Shown here one piece after another: positions 35,019 through 45,399 of a DNA stretch of 64,000 bases. A program made the position numbers and the translations under genes. Origin of the DNA: Firmicutes bacterium HGW-Firmicutes-9. Its GTDB lineage: Bacteria > Bacillota > Clostridia > Christensenellales > CAG-138. The notes below the pieces were generated by a model. The model was not told the origin of the DNA, did not search any database, and saw nothing but the letters and a program-made list of their open reading frames with translations. The stretch is from assembly GCA_002841395.1 (NCBI GenBank), contig PGZM01000005.1, positions 78,556-142,555 of the forward strand, written 5' to 3'. The stretch's first letter is position 1, and every line of letters begins with the position of its first letter.

Positions 35019-35876
35019 ATGTTTATCGCAGACGGTTGGAACGATTTTCGCGTGCTGGACGCGGGCAACGGCATGAAGCTCGAACGCTGGAAGGGCATCA
35101 CCCTCCTGCGTCCCGATCCGCAGGCCGTCTGGCCGATGGGCGAGCACAAGGCGGACGCGGTCTACATCCGCTCCGAAACCGGCGGCGGACATTGGGAAGA
35201 GCAGCGGCAGCTGCCCGAATCCTGGCAGGTCGCCTATCGCGACCTGACGTTTGTCGTGCGCCCGACAGGCTTTAAGCACACGGGGCTGTTCCCCGAGCAA
35301 GCGGTCAACTGGGACTGGATGCGCGGCGAACTCAATCATTGGAAAAAATCGCACGATCGCGCGCCGAAGGTGCTCAACCTCTTTGCGTACACGGGCGGCG
35401 CGACCGTCGCCTGTGCGGCCTCCGGCGCGGAGGTGGTGCATGTGGACGCCGCCAAGGGCATGGTTGCCTGGGCGAAGGACAACGCGAGCGCAAGCGGGCT
35501 TTCGGATGCGCCGATCCGCTACATCGTGGACGACTGCGTGAAGTTCGTCAAGCGCGAACTGCGGCGCGGTAACCGCTATGACGGCATCGTCATGGACCCG
35601 CCAAGCTACGGCAGAGGACCCACGGGCGAGCTCTGGAAGATCGAAGCCGACCTTTACCCGCTGGTCGCGGACTGCGCGCAGTTGCTGAGTGACGAGCCCG
35701 CGTTCTTCCTCGTCAACAGCTACACCACCGGCCTTGCTGCAAGCGTGCTGAAAAACATCCTGCGCGTGGCCCTGCCGGAAGGCGATACGGTCTCCGACGA
35801 GGTAGGGCTGCCCATCGTGCGGGACAATCTTCTGTTGCCATGCGGCGAAAGCGGACGCTGGACGCCGAAACGCTGA
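35019..35876 (+). CDS. Class I SAM methyltransferase, RlmI-like (rRNA cytosine-C5 type fold)
   Basis: 285 residues. Motif I VLNLFAYTGGATVACAASGA near residues 116-135, acidic HVDAAKGMVAWA, and catalytic-region DPPSYGRGP near 190. These match the RlmI/RlmK-like methyltransferases that modify 23S rRNA. The N-terminal 100 residues form the extra beta domain (WPMGEHKADAVYIRSETGGG). It precedes an RNA pseudouridine synthase gene by 26 bp, supporting an rRNA or tRNA target. Exact nucleotide unknown. Confidence 0.85.
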   Translation: MFIADGWNDFRVLDAGNGMKLERWKGITLLRPDPQAVWPMGEHKADAVYIRSETGGGHWEEQRQLPESWQVAYRDLTFVVRPTGFKHTGLFPEQAVNWDWMRGELNHWKKSHDRAPKVLNLFAYTGGATVACAASGAEVVHVDAAKGMVAWAKDNASASGLSDAPIRYIVDDCVKFVKRELRRGNRYDGIVMDPPSYGRGPTGELWKIEADLYPLVADCAQLLSDEPAFFLVNSYTTGLAASVLKNILRVALPEGDTVSDEVGLPIVRDNLLLPCGESGRWTPKR

Positions 35877-35902
35877 CAAGTACCATATAAGAAAGCGAAA
35901 AA

Positions 35903-37237
35903 TTGTTGGAAGAGCAAAGCACACAGCCGAAGCTCCGGCGCGACGAGCGGACGGAGAGCGGCATCCGAATTTTATATGAGGACAACCACCTGCTCGTGGT
36001 CGAGAAGCCCGTCAACCTGCCCGTGCAGGCGGACAGCTCCGGCGACGAGGATTTGCTCACGCTCTTGAAAGCGTATATCCGCGCGCGTTACGAGAAGCCC
36101 GGCGAGGTCTATCTCGGCCTCGTGCATCGGCTCGACCGCCCGGTTGGTGGCGTAATGGTGTTCGCAAAGACGAGTAAGGCGGCGGCGCGCCTCTCTGCGC
36201 AGTTCAACAGTCACGAGGCGAAGAAACGCTATTGTGCGATTGTTTCGGGCCACCCGAAGCCGCAGGAATACTTGGTTGATTGGCTCTACAAAGACGAAAC
36301 GACGTTCTCTTCCCGCGTTGTGCCAAAGGGCACCGACGGCGCGAAGGAAGCGCGGCTGAGCTATGCCCTGCTTGCGCAGGCGGAGACGACCGCGATGCTC
36401 GATATCGAGCTCTATACCGGACGCCCGCACCAGATTCGTGTGCAGCTATCGCATGCGGGCTACCCGATCTACGGCGACCAGCGGTATAACGTCGGCGCAA
36501 CAGTCGGTGAGCAGATTCGCCTCTGGGCATATGCGCTGACGCTCTCGCACCCGACGCTGAAGGAGCCGATGACGTTCTTTTCCGCGCCGCCGTGGGAGGA
36601 AGCCGCGTTTATTCCGCAGATTGCGCTGCTGCCCGCGTTTTCCGTTTGCCGTGGGATTTGGCTGGACGGGGACTGCATCGTCGTGGACAAGCACGCAGGC
36701 GTGGAGACGGAAGGCGAGCTGCTGGGTGAGCTAGAGTCGTTGTTTGAGAGCGTCTATCCCGTGCATCGGCTGGACGCGAACACGGAGGGCATCGTGCTCT
36801 TCGCGCGCACGGAAGAAGCAGCGAATAAATACGAGCAGCTCTTCTATACACACGAGCTAAGAAAGATCTATCACGCCGTCGTGCGCGGCGTGCCGAAACA
36901 CGAAGGCCGCCTCGTCCACTGGGTGCAGAAGGACGCGGATGATTCGTTCGTCCGCCTCTGCCGTGAAGGCGACGCGGGCGCGCTTAGGTGCGAGCTGAGC
37001 TTCCGCGTGCTCGAGAGCGACGGCGAAGCAAGCCTAGTCGAAATCGAGCTCTTCACGGGGCGCACGCACCAGATCCGCGTGCAGATGGCGGCAATCGGGC
37101 ACCCCGTCCTCGGCGACGACAAGTACGGAGATAGGGACTTCAACAAGCTCCGCAAAAAGCGCACGCAGCAGTTGCTGGCAAAGCGGTTGGAGATTGACGG
37201 TCGGGTGTTTGAGAGTTTGCGGGAGTTGGGGTTGTAG
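35903..37237 (+). CDS. Tandem-domain RluA-family pseudouridine synthase
   Basis: 444 residues from a TTG at 35903 (no ATG fits). Two complete RluA catalytic domains in one chain: the first (about 20-230) with VHRLDRPVGGVMVF, catalytic Asp78, and TGRPHQIRVQLSHAGYPIYG; the second (about 250-440) with VHRLDANTEGIVLFA, Asp291, and TGRTHQIRVQMAAIGHPVLG. Family members normally have one domain of about 300 residues. Both Asp and the Arg/Gln of the substrate loop are kept, so both halves may be active, on one or two RNA sites. Downstream of the methyltransferase gene in the same transcript. Confidence 0.9.
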   Translation: MLEEQSTQPKLRRDERTESGIRILYEDNHLLVVEKPVNLPVQADSSGDEDLLTLLKAYIRARYEKPGEVYLGLVHRLDRPVGGVMVFAKTSKAAARLSAQFNSHEAKKRYCAIVSGHPKPQEYLVDWLYKDETTFSSRVVPKGTDGAKEARLSYALLAQAETTAMLDIELYTGRPHQIRVQLSHAGYPIYGDQRYNVGATVGEQIRLWAYALTLSHPTLKEPMTFFSAPPWEEAAFIPQIALLPAFSVCRGIWLDGDCIVVDKHAGVETEGELLGELESLFESVYPVHRLDANTEGIVLFARTEEAANKYEQLFYTHELRKIYHAVVRGVPKHEGRLVHWVQKDADDSFVRLCREGDAGALRCELSFRVLESDGEASLVEIELFTGRTHQIRVQMAAIGHPVLGDDKYGDRDFNKLRKKRTQQLLAKRLEIDGRVFESLRELGL

Positions 37238-37290
37238 TCATAAATGCGCTATGGACGCCCGAAATATCAGTCAGCATTAAGAGCCCACTT

Positions 37291-37331
37291 TAAAAAGAAA
37301 CCCTCCGCCACATATTTGCAGCGGAGGGTTT
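37291..37331. terminator. Bidirectional terminator between RluA and lipoprotein genes
   Basis: Eleven-base-pair stem AAACCCTCCGC/GCGGAGGGTTT with a 12-nt loop. The best T-tract (CTTTTTAAAG) is on the minus strand, ending the lipoprotein transcript; on the plus strand it would end the RluA transcript weakly. Confidence 0.75.
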
Positions 37332-37349
37332 AGAACGTTTGTTTTCAAC

Positions 37350-38291
37350 TCAAGGTTTCAAAGTAATGGTCTCATTGATTAGTTTGTCTGCCATCCAGTC
37401 ATTAGAATCATACACGCTAAAGATCATTTCGATTTCTTCCACTTGCGTGATGCCATTCTCTTCAAACGTCGTATCCGACCAAGACATTGTAGCAAACGCC
37501 ACCTTGCCTGGCTGCACTTCTTTTGCCCAGAATGGATCAGCCATATAGCCATTTACGGAGACTTCATCCACTGCATACATCAAGGGCATATCCGTTTTAT
37601 TTGCAAGGTATAGATTTACTGTGTAACCCCAAATTGAATCATATGTGTATCCAATGACGATTACTGAGATACTTTCATTGTCGAACAAGACGGTATCGGT
37701 TGGTTGACTTACCCTTTCAAAGATAGTGGCTTTTTCTTCACCAATCGGATAAACATGAACAGTTTCCAAGGCAACCGCGTCTGCCATCCAGTCATTTGAG
37801 TCATAAACGTTAAAAGTTAATTCGATATCGGTGACCTCGTTGATCCCGATTTCCTTTAAAGTATCATCCGAAAAACTAACTTCATTGTTCGATTTTTTAC
37901 CCGCTGCAACTTCAGTTGCAAATAGCGGATCGATCTCTACTCCATTAATGGCAGCATTTTGCACCGAAAACATGTACGTCTTATCTGCTGACTTGTTCTC
38001 AAGATTTATTTTTACTGTGTAACCCCATAAATTGTCAGGGTCAATTCCGGTGATTTTTATAACGCATTCATCATTATCAACAGCGGTTATCTCATTAAAT
38101 GAGATTTCAGCAACTTCCGGTTCAGGTTCACTCTTTTCAACCACAGCCGGCTCACTCTCTTCAATGGCATTTGAAACTTTCGTTATCTCTTTTTCTTCCT
38201 GTGCTATAAGTTCTTCTGACGAACTTGACCCACACCCCACAAACGAGAAAGCGAGAAGGAATGCCATAATTGCAACTACGATTCTTTTCAT
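37350..38291 (-). CDS. Lipoprotein with internally duplicated domain
   Basis: 313 residues from ATG at 38291, with AGGAGG upstream. Signal peptide with lipobox FVGCG, a Ser/Glu-rich linker, then two homologous ~115-residue domains (about 65-195 and 200-313), each with NLWGYTVKINLENKS / SIWGYTVNLYLANKT and the ending YDSNDWMAD. The domain looks like a beta-sandwich of the DUF4352/immunoglobulin-like sort, but I do not recognise the family. Surface-anchored, function unknown. Alone between terminators. Confidence 0.85.
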   Translation of the reverse strand: MKRIVVAIMAFLLAFSFVGCGSSSSEELIAQEEKEITKVSNAIEESEPAVVEKSEPEPEVAEISFNEITAVDNDECVIKITGIDPDNLWGYTVKINLENKSADKTYMFSVQNAAINGVEIDPLFATEVAAGKKSNNEVSFSDDTLKEIGINEVTDIELTFNVYDSNDWMADAVALETVHVYPIGEEKATIFERVSQPTDTVLFDNESISVIVIGYTYDSIWGYTVNLYLANKTDMPLMYAVDEVSVNGYMADPFWAKEVQPGKVAFATMSWSDTTFEENGITQVEEIEMIFSVYDSNDWMADKLINETITLKP

Positions 38292-38454
38292 CTTGCTGCC
38301 TCCTGTTGTAAATTTGTAATTCGAACAGTCGGAATGACTGAAAGACGTTGTAATTTGATCATACATTATTTATCTAGTGATTACCATTAATTCTTTTATT
38401 TTCTTGCTCTCAACTGTTAATTAGAATCTGAAACATAGTTTGCGGTCAAGCAAC

Positions 38455-38484
38455 AGAAAAGAGGCTCGCTCGCGCGAACCTCTT
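38455..38484 (-). terminator. Terminator of the arginine operon
   Basis: Minus-strand AAGAGGTTCGC-GCGA-GCGAGCCTCTTTTCTG, 22 bp after the argF stop; a strong stem with a short T-run. Confidence 0.8.
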
Positions 38485-38506
38485 TTCATATTCTATTTGA
38501 ATTGTT

Positions 38507-39490
38507 TTACAGCGTCGCCAGCATGACCGCCTTGATCGTGTGCATGCGGTTTTCTGCCTCGTCGAAGACCACCGACTGCGGGCTGGAGAAGACGTCGTCG
38601 CTGACTTCCATACTGTCGCGGCCAAACTTCGCGCCCATGTCCTTGCCGATGGTGGTGTTCAGGTCGTGGAACGCGGGCAGGCAGTGCATGAAGATCGCGG
38701 TGGGTTTCGCCGCCGCCATTACTTTCGCGTTCACCTGATACGGCGCGAGTTCCTTGATGCGCTGTTCCCAAATCTCCATGGGTTCACCCATCGACACCCA
38801 AACGTCGGTATAGATCACGTCCGCGTCCTTGACGCCTTCGAGGATGTCCTCGGTCTGCGTGACGCTGCCGCCGCTCGCCTTGGCGAGCTCTTTGCAGGTG
38901 CGGGTCAGCTCCTCGCTCGGCCAATACGCTTTCGGTGCACAGGCGACAAAGTCGAGCCCCATCTTCGCGCAGCCAACCATCAGCGAGTTGCCCATGTTGA
39001 ACCGCGCGTCGCCGCAATACGCCATCTTGATGCCCTTGAGAGAGCCGAACTTCTCCTGAATCGTGAGCAAATCCGCGAGAATCTGCGTCGGGTGAAACTC
39101 GGTGGTAAGTCCGTTCCAAACGGGCACTCCCGCGTATTTGGCGAGCTCTTCGACGACACTCTGGCCGTATCCGCGGTATTCGATGCCGTCATACATTCTG
39201 CCCAGCACCTGCGCGGTGTCCGAAATGCTCTCCTTTTTGCCGATCTGCGATCCGGAAGGATCGAGATACGTCGTGTGCATGCCGAGGTCGAAGGCCGCGA
39301 CTTCAAAGGCGCATCGGGTACGCGTGCTGGCTTTCTCAAAGATCAGCGCGATGTTCTTGCCGTGCAGCGTATCGTGCGCGATGCCGGCCTTTTTCTTCGC
39401 CTTGAGTTCGGCCGAGAGCGCGAGAAGTCCCGCAATTTCGTCCGATGTGAAGTCGAGCAGTTTCAAAAAGCTCTTGCCCTTCAGATTCAT
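38507..39490 (-). CDS. argF: Ornithine carbamoyltransferase
   Basis: 327 residues. Makes citrulline from ornithine and carbamoyl phosphate. Carbamoyl-phosphate loop [11 protein letters not shown] near residue 53, ornithine-specific segment HCLPAF near 270, and [11 protein letters not shown] mid-protein. The HCLP motif separates it from aspartate carbamoyltransferase. Last gene of the operon, 27 bp after argD. An anabolic role follows from the biosynthetic context. Confidence 0.95.
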   Translation of the reverse strand: MNLKGKSFLKLLDFTSDEIAGLLALSAELKAKKKAGIAHDTLHGKNIALIFEKASTRTRCAFEVAAFDLGMHTTYLDPSGSQIGKKESISDTAQVLGRMYDGIEYRGYGQSVVEELAKYAGVPVWNGLTTEFHPTQILADLLTIQEKFGSLKGIKMAYCGDARFNMGNSLMVGCAKMGLDFVACAPKAYWPSEELTRTCKELAKASGGSVTQTEDILEGVKDADVIYTDVWVSMGEPMEIWEQRIKELAPYQVNAKVMAAAKPTAIFMHCLPAFHDLNTTIGKDMGAKFGRDSMEVSDDVFSSPQSVVFDEAENRMHTIKAVMLATL

Positions 39491-39517
39491 GTCCTTCGCC
39501 TCCTGTATGTTTATTGG

Positions 39518-40702
39518 TTAATATGTGCTCAAAATCTGTTTTAAGATGCCCAGTCCCGCGTCGATCTCGTCTTTCGTGATCGTGAGCGGCGGCATCAGAC
39601 GGATGGTGTCCGCGCCTGCGGTCAGCGCGAGCAGCCCGCTTTCCACGAGTTTGCCGACGGCTTCCCGGTGGGAGCAGGTAACGCCGATGCCGATCATGAG
39701 CCCCAGTCCGCGCACGCTTGTGACGACGGGCAGGTTCCAGCCCGCGATCGTCTCGCGGATGTACGCGCCCTTTGCTGTGACTTCGCCGAGGAAATCCGGC
39801 GTAATTTGCGCAAGCACCGCATTCGCGCCAGCCGCGCAGATCGGGTTGCCGCCGAATGTGGTCGCGTGCGTGCCCGCCGAGAGCGTGCTTGCGCATGTCT
39901 CCGCCGCAAGTACGCCGCCAAACGGAAGCCCCGCCGCGATGCCCTTTGCAAACGTGACCACGTCCGGCTCAATGCCATACTGCTGGAAGCAGAACAGCGT
40001 TCCGGTTCTGCCGACGCCGGTCTGCACCTCGTCGATGAGCAGAAGAATGTCGCGCGACTTGCAGAACTCCGCAACCTCCTGTACAAACGCCGCATCCAGC
40101 GGAAGCACGCCGCCTTCGCCCTGAATCAGCTCCATCATAACCGCGCAGACGGTGCCGCTCATGCAGGCGGATTTTACGCATGCAACGTCGTTCGGCTCCG
40201 CGTGGACAAACCCATCGGTAAAGGGGAAGAAGTACTGGTGAAACACATCCTGTCCCGTCGCGGCGAGCGTCGTGATCGTGCGCCCGTGGAAGGAGTGGTG
40301 CAGGGTGATGATCTGGTTTCTGCCCGCGCCGTATTTGTCGAAGGAATATTTGCGCGCGAGTTTGATTGCGCCCTCGTTCGCCTCCGCACCGGAGTTAGAG
40401 AAGAACACGCCCTGCATGCCGGTGCGCTCGACCAACGTCTTCGCGGCAGTTGCCGCAGGCTCGGTATAGTAAAGGTTCGACACATGCGGGAGCTTTTTCG
40501 CCTGCTGCGTGATTGCGGCGAGCCACGCTTCGTTGCCGCAGCCGAGGGAGCAGACGCCGATGCCGCTCGCGAAGTCGATATACGTCTTGCCGTCGAAATC
40601 CTTTAGCGTCGCGTTTTCGCCGCTTTCGAGCGCGACGGGGAAACGCTTATAGGTGCCAAGGATGTAGTCGTCAGTTTGCTGGATCACGTCGTGATTGGTC
40701 AT
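39518..40702 (-). CDS. argD: Acetylornithine aminotransferase
   Basis: 394 residues from ATG at 40702, with AAGGAG upstream. PLP class III aminotransferase: FFSNSGAEANEGAIKLAR, SFHGRT, the LLIDEVQTGVGRTG aspartate strand and the Schiff-base Lys in TFAKGIAAGLPFGG. Converts N-acetylglutamate-5-semialdehyde to N-acetylornithine. Positioned between argB and argF. An ornithine or succinylornithine aminotransferase is less likely given the operon. Confidence 0.95.
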   Translation of the reverse strand: MTNHDVIQQTDDYILGTYKRFPVALESGENATLKDFDGKTYIDFASGIGVCSLGCGNEAWLAAITQQAKKLPHVSNLYYTEPAATAAKTLVERTGMQGVFFSNSGAEANEGAIKLARKYSFDKYGAGRNQIITLHHSFHGRTITTLAATGQDVFHQYFFPFTDGFVHAEPNDVACVKSACMSGTVCAVMMELIQGEGGVLPLDAAFVQEVAEFCKSRDILLLIDEVQTGVGRTGTLFCFQQYGIEPDVVTFAKGIAAGLPFGGVLAAETCASTLSAGTHATTFGGNPICAAGANAVLAQITPDFLGEVTAKGAYIRETIAGWNLPVVTSVRGLGLMIGIGVTCSHREAVGKLVESGLLALTAGADTIRLMPPLTITKDEIDAGLGILKQILSTY

Positions 40703-40757
40703 TTGTTCTCCTTCTTGCGGTGCCATCGTTCCGCGGTTGACTGGTAATTCGCCGGTG

Positions 40758-41612
40758 TCAGGCGGTTACCATGGTGCCGATGCCCTCGTCCGTGAGCATC
40801 TCGATTAAAATTGCGTGCGGTACGCGTCCGTCGATGATAAACGCGCGGTTCGCGCCTTTTTCCACCGCATGTGCGCAGCACTCAAGCTTCGGGATCATGC
40901 CGCCGGTGACGACACCGCTCTCCTGCAGCTTCGGGATCTCCGCGAGCGAGAGCCGCACAATCAGGCTGTCGGGGTCGGCAGCGTCCATGAGCACGCCCTT
41001 GGTGTCCGTCATGTTGATCAGGCTCTCCGCCTGTAGCGCGCCCGCGATATAAGCCGCGGCGGTGTCCGCGTTGATGTTGTAGGTGTTGCCGGCTTTGTCG
41101 CAGCCGATCGTAGAGACCACGGGGATATAGCCCTTTTCGAGCAGGTCTTTGATGGGCTCCGGGTGGATGGCGACGATTTCGCCGACGTACCCAAGCTTCT
41201 CGTCGAGCATTTTTGCTTCGATCAGGTGACCGTCCATGCCGCTGATGCCGATGGCTCTGCCGCCTGCGTTCTGAATCAGGTTCACAAGGCCCTTGTTGAC
41301 CTTGCCCGCGAGCACCATTTGCGCGACGTCGACCGTCTCTTTGTCGGTGACGCGCAGGCCGCCGACAAACACGCTCTCTTTGCCGAGCTTTTTCAGCGTT
41401 GCGCTGATCTCCGGGCCGCCGCCATGAACGAGCACGATCTTCACGCCGACGAGGGTGAGAAGCACCACGTCGCCCATGACCGCTTGTTTGAGCGCTTCGT
41501 CTTCCATGGCGCTGCCGCCGTACTTGACCACGACGGTCTTGCCGTAATAATTCTGAATATAGGGCAGCGCCTGAATCAGCACTTCCGCCCGTTTTGCGAT
41601 GTCGATACCCAT
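40758..41612 (-). CDS. argB: Acetylglutamate kinase
   Basis: 284 residues from ATG at 41612 with GGAGG upstream. Amino-acid-kinase fold: VVVKYGGSAM (phosphate Lys), LVHGGGPEI, and the nucleotide-binding VTGGMIPKLECCAHAVEKG. The N-terminal helix preceding the kinase core (RAEVLIQALPYIQNY) is the type associated with arginine-feedback-inhibited hexameric enzymes. Second committed step of the acetylated arginine pathway. Confidence 0.95.
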   Translation of the reverse strand: MGIDIAKRAEVLIQALPYIQNYYGKTVVVKYGGSAMEDEALKQAVMGDVVLLTLVGVKIVLVHGGGPEISATLKKLGKESVFVGGLRVTDKETVDVAQMVLAGKVNKGLVNLIQNAGGRAIGISGMDGHLIEAKMLDEKLGYVGEIVAIHPEPIKDLLEKGYIPVVSTIGCDKAGNTYNINADTAAAYIAGALQAESLINMTDTKGVLMDAADPDSLIVRLSLAEIPKLQESGVVTGGMIPKLECCAHAVEKGANRAFIIDGRVPHAILIEMLTDEGIGTMVTA

Positions 41613-41660
41613 TTTAGTAGCCTCCACAGGATGTTGCATTGTCGTGCACGATATCCTGAC

Positions 41661-42872
41661 TCAAGTGCGGTAGTCTCCGTTGATCTTCACGTAGTCATAG
41701 GTCAGATCGCAGCCGTACGCCGTAGCGGAAGCTGCGCCATCGCCAAGCGTGATATCGATTGTGATCTCTTTTTCGCTGAGCACGGACTTTGCGATCTCTT
41801 CCGAAAAATCCACACCCATGCCGTTTTGGCAGACTGTGAGTGAACCCGCAAGGGAGGCGAACGAAACGCCGACTTTGTTGACGTCCGTCGGTACACCCGC
41901 GTAGCCCAGCGCGCAGAGCACGCGACCCCAGTTTGCATCCGCGCCGAACATCGCGCATTTCACGAGCGGCGAGTTGATGACGGATTTACTCAGTTTCACG
42001 GCGGCTGCTTTGTCGGCAGCTCCGGTGAGTTTGCAGATCATCAGCTTGGTTGCGCCTTCGCCGTCTGCGGCGATGGAGCGGGAGAGATACTGCGTGACCG
42101 CCGAAAGCGCGGCGCAAAACGCGTCATAGTCCGCGCCCGTGCTCGTGATCTCCGCGTTGCCCGCCATGCCGTTGGCGAGAATCGTAACCATATCGTTGGT
42201 GGAGGTGTCGCCGTCCACGCTGACCATGTTAAAGCTATCGACGATGTCCGCGCTCAGCGCTTTTTGCAGCATCGCGGGAGAGATGGCAGCGTCAGTGGTG
42301 ATGAATCCCAGCATGGTCGCCATGTTCGGCTGAATCATGCCGCTGCCTTTGGCGATACCGCCGATATGGCAGGTCTTGCCGCCGAGTTCAAACGCAAACG
42401 CGATCTCTTTTTTTGCTAGGTCGGTGGTCATGATGGCTTCTGCTGCCGCGTTGCTGTCGTCGCCCAGCGCCGCAATCAGCGGCGCAATGCCGCTCGCGAT
42501 GGGCTCGATGTCCAGCGTCTTTCCGATCACGCCCGTGGATGCAACCACGATGTCGCTGGCGGGAATCTTGAGAGCCACGCCCAACAAATCGCACATCTGC
42601 GTCGCGATCTCAACACCGTTAGCGTTGCAGGTGTTGGCGTTGCCGCTGTTGCAAATGATGGCACTCGCGTATCCGTCCGCGACGTTCGTCTTGGTGACCG
42701 CAATGGGAGCTCCCTGCACGAGGTTCTGCGTGTAGACGCAGGCGCAGGCGGCTTTCTTCTCACTGTAGATCAGCGCGAGGTCTTTTTTGCTCTTGTTTTT
42801 GCGGATGCCGCAGTAAACTCCCGCGGCGGTATATCCTTTCGCGGCGCAAACGCCGCCGTCAATCTGTTTCAT
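41661..42872 (-). CDS. argJ: Bifunctional ornithine acetyltransferase / N-acetylglutamate synthase
   Basis: 403 residues. Self-cleaving Ntn-type enzyme: the autoproteolysis site ATMLGFITTDA supplies the nucleophilic Thr, preceded by KGSGMIQPN; ICNSGNANTC forms part of the acyl site in the alpha subunit. It recycles the acetyl group from N-acetylornithine to glutamate and may make acetylglutamate de novo from acetyl-CoA. No separate argA or argE is in the operon, consistent with the cyclic pathway. Confidence 0.95.
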   Translation of the reverse strand: MKQIDGGVCAAKGYTAAGVYCGIRKNKSKKDLALIYSEKKAACACVYTQNLVQGAPIAVTKTNVADGYASAIICNSGNANTCNANGVEIATQMCDLLGVALKIPASDIVVASTGVIGKTLDIEPIASGIAPLIAALGDDSNAAAEAIMTTDLAKKEIAFAFELGGKTCHIGGIAKGSGMIQPNMATMLGFITTDAAISPAMLQKALSADIVDSFNMVSVDGDTSTNDMVTILANGMAGNAEITSTGADYDAFCAALSAVTQYLSRSIAADGEGATKLMICKLTGAADKAAAVKLSKSVINSPLVKCAMFGADANWGRVLCALGYAGVPTDVNKVGVSFASLAGSLTVCQNGMGVDFSEEIAKSVLSEKEITIDITLGDGAASATAYGCDLTYDYVKINGDYRT

Positions 42873-42913
42873 CGTTGTTCCCTTTCCAAACGCCTCGCTC
42901 CAAGGCGCGTTTG

Positions 42914-43848
42914 TTATTTACCCAGCGTCAGCCCTGCGTAAGGGTCTGCGCCGATGAGGATATTCATGAGTTGGATCGCGGCGCCGCTTGCTCCTTTGCC
43001 GAGGTTGTCAAAGCGGGCCAACAGCGTGATGCGCTCCTCGTTTCCAGCGACGGAGATATCCATGCCGTCGAGATCTTTCAGCTTGCCGCTGGCGAGATAG
43101 CCGTGCTCGTCCATCGCCTCGCAGTAGCGCACCATGGGGCCTGTGTAGCGCGCGCGATAGAGGTCCTGGATATCGTTTACGCCGTAGCCTTCCGCAAGCT
43201 GCTCGCGGAACACCGAGATGATCGTGAGCATGCCGTTGAAGTAGTCGGCAACGACCGGGAAGAACGCGGGAGCGAGCGCAAGCCCGCTGTAGTGCTGCAT
43301 CTCCTTGAGGTGCTTGTGCTGCTGACCGAGCGCATAGAGGCGCGGGGACTTGAGCAGCACGTCGCGATAATCCGATTCGTACTGCGCGATCATCTTGTGT
43401 CCGCCGCCGCTGTAGCCCGTGAGCGAGGTGCAGCTGAGAAGAGCATCTTTTTTCAAGATGCCTGCTGCGATCAGCGGAGCGGTCAGTGCGAGAAATCCGC
43501 TGGCGTGGCAGCCGGGCACGCTCACGCGCGTAGCGCCTTCGAGCTGTTCCCATCCGCCGTCCCATGCTTCCGGCAGGCCGTAGACCCAGCCTTCTGAGAT
43601 ACGGTGCGCGGTGGAAGGATCGATGATGCGTACGTGCGGTTCGGTCACCATGTCGCAGGCTTCCAGCGCCGCATCTTCCGGCAGACAGAGGATCGCGACG
43701 TCGCACGCATTGAGCAGCTCGCGGCGCAGTGCGGGGTTTTTGCGTTCCCGCTCCGGCAGCGTGAGCATGGTCAAATCCGCGCGCTGGGATAGGCGGTCGT
43801 AGATCCGCAGTCCCGTGGTTCCCTCTTTGCCGTCGATAAATACTTTCG

Positions 43849-43852
<4 letters not shown>
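42914..43852 (-). CDS. argC: N-acetyl-gamma-glutamyl-phosphate reductase (short type)
   Basis: 312 residues, the compact type 2 ArgC. Active-site Cys in VPGCHASGF near residue 117; N-terminal KVFIDGKEGTTGLRIYDRL cofactor loop. It lacks the longer insertions of ~345-residue type 1 enzymes. Reduces acetylglutamyl phosphate to the semialdehyde with NADPH. Overlaps the argH stop by four bases. Confidence 0.95.
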
Positions 43853-45225
<1,373 letters not shown>

Positions 45226-45281
45226 TGCGTGTCACCCTCGTTTGTCGTGTTTGTTCCCTGCGCGGGAAGCTTTTTGGGAAC

Positions 45282-45306
45282 GAGCGCCCGCCGGAGGCGG
45301 GCGCTT
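45282..45306. other. GC-rich hairpin between argG and argH
   Basis: GAGCGCCCGCC/GGCGGGCGCTT stem of about ten base pairs with a 3-nt loop but no T-tract on the minus strand. It may stabilise the argG mRNA 3' end or reduce readthrough into argH; not a standard terminator. Confidence 0.55.
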
Positions 45307-45349
45307 CGCATTTGCTGTTTCTTTCGTTCGTTCTGCGCCCTTGCCTGAC

Positions 45350-45399
45350 TTACTTAAACAGGCCGGAGAGGACAGATTTCTTCTTGTTCTTCTCCTGCA
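45350..45399 (-). pseudogene. Relic of a second argG 3' end
   Basis: Fifty bases directly downstream of argG repeat its last 50 bases with eight substitutions. On the minus strand they read QEKNKKKSVLSGLFK-stop, against [19 protein letters not shown] in the intact gene. The differences are synonymous or conservative, as expected if this copy once evolved as part of a functional argG. Confidence 0.8.
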
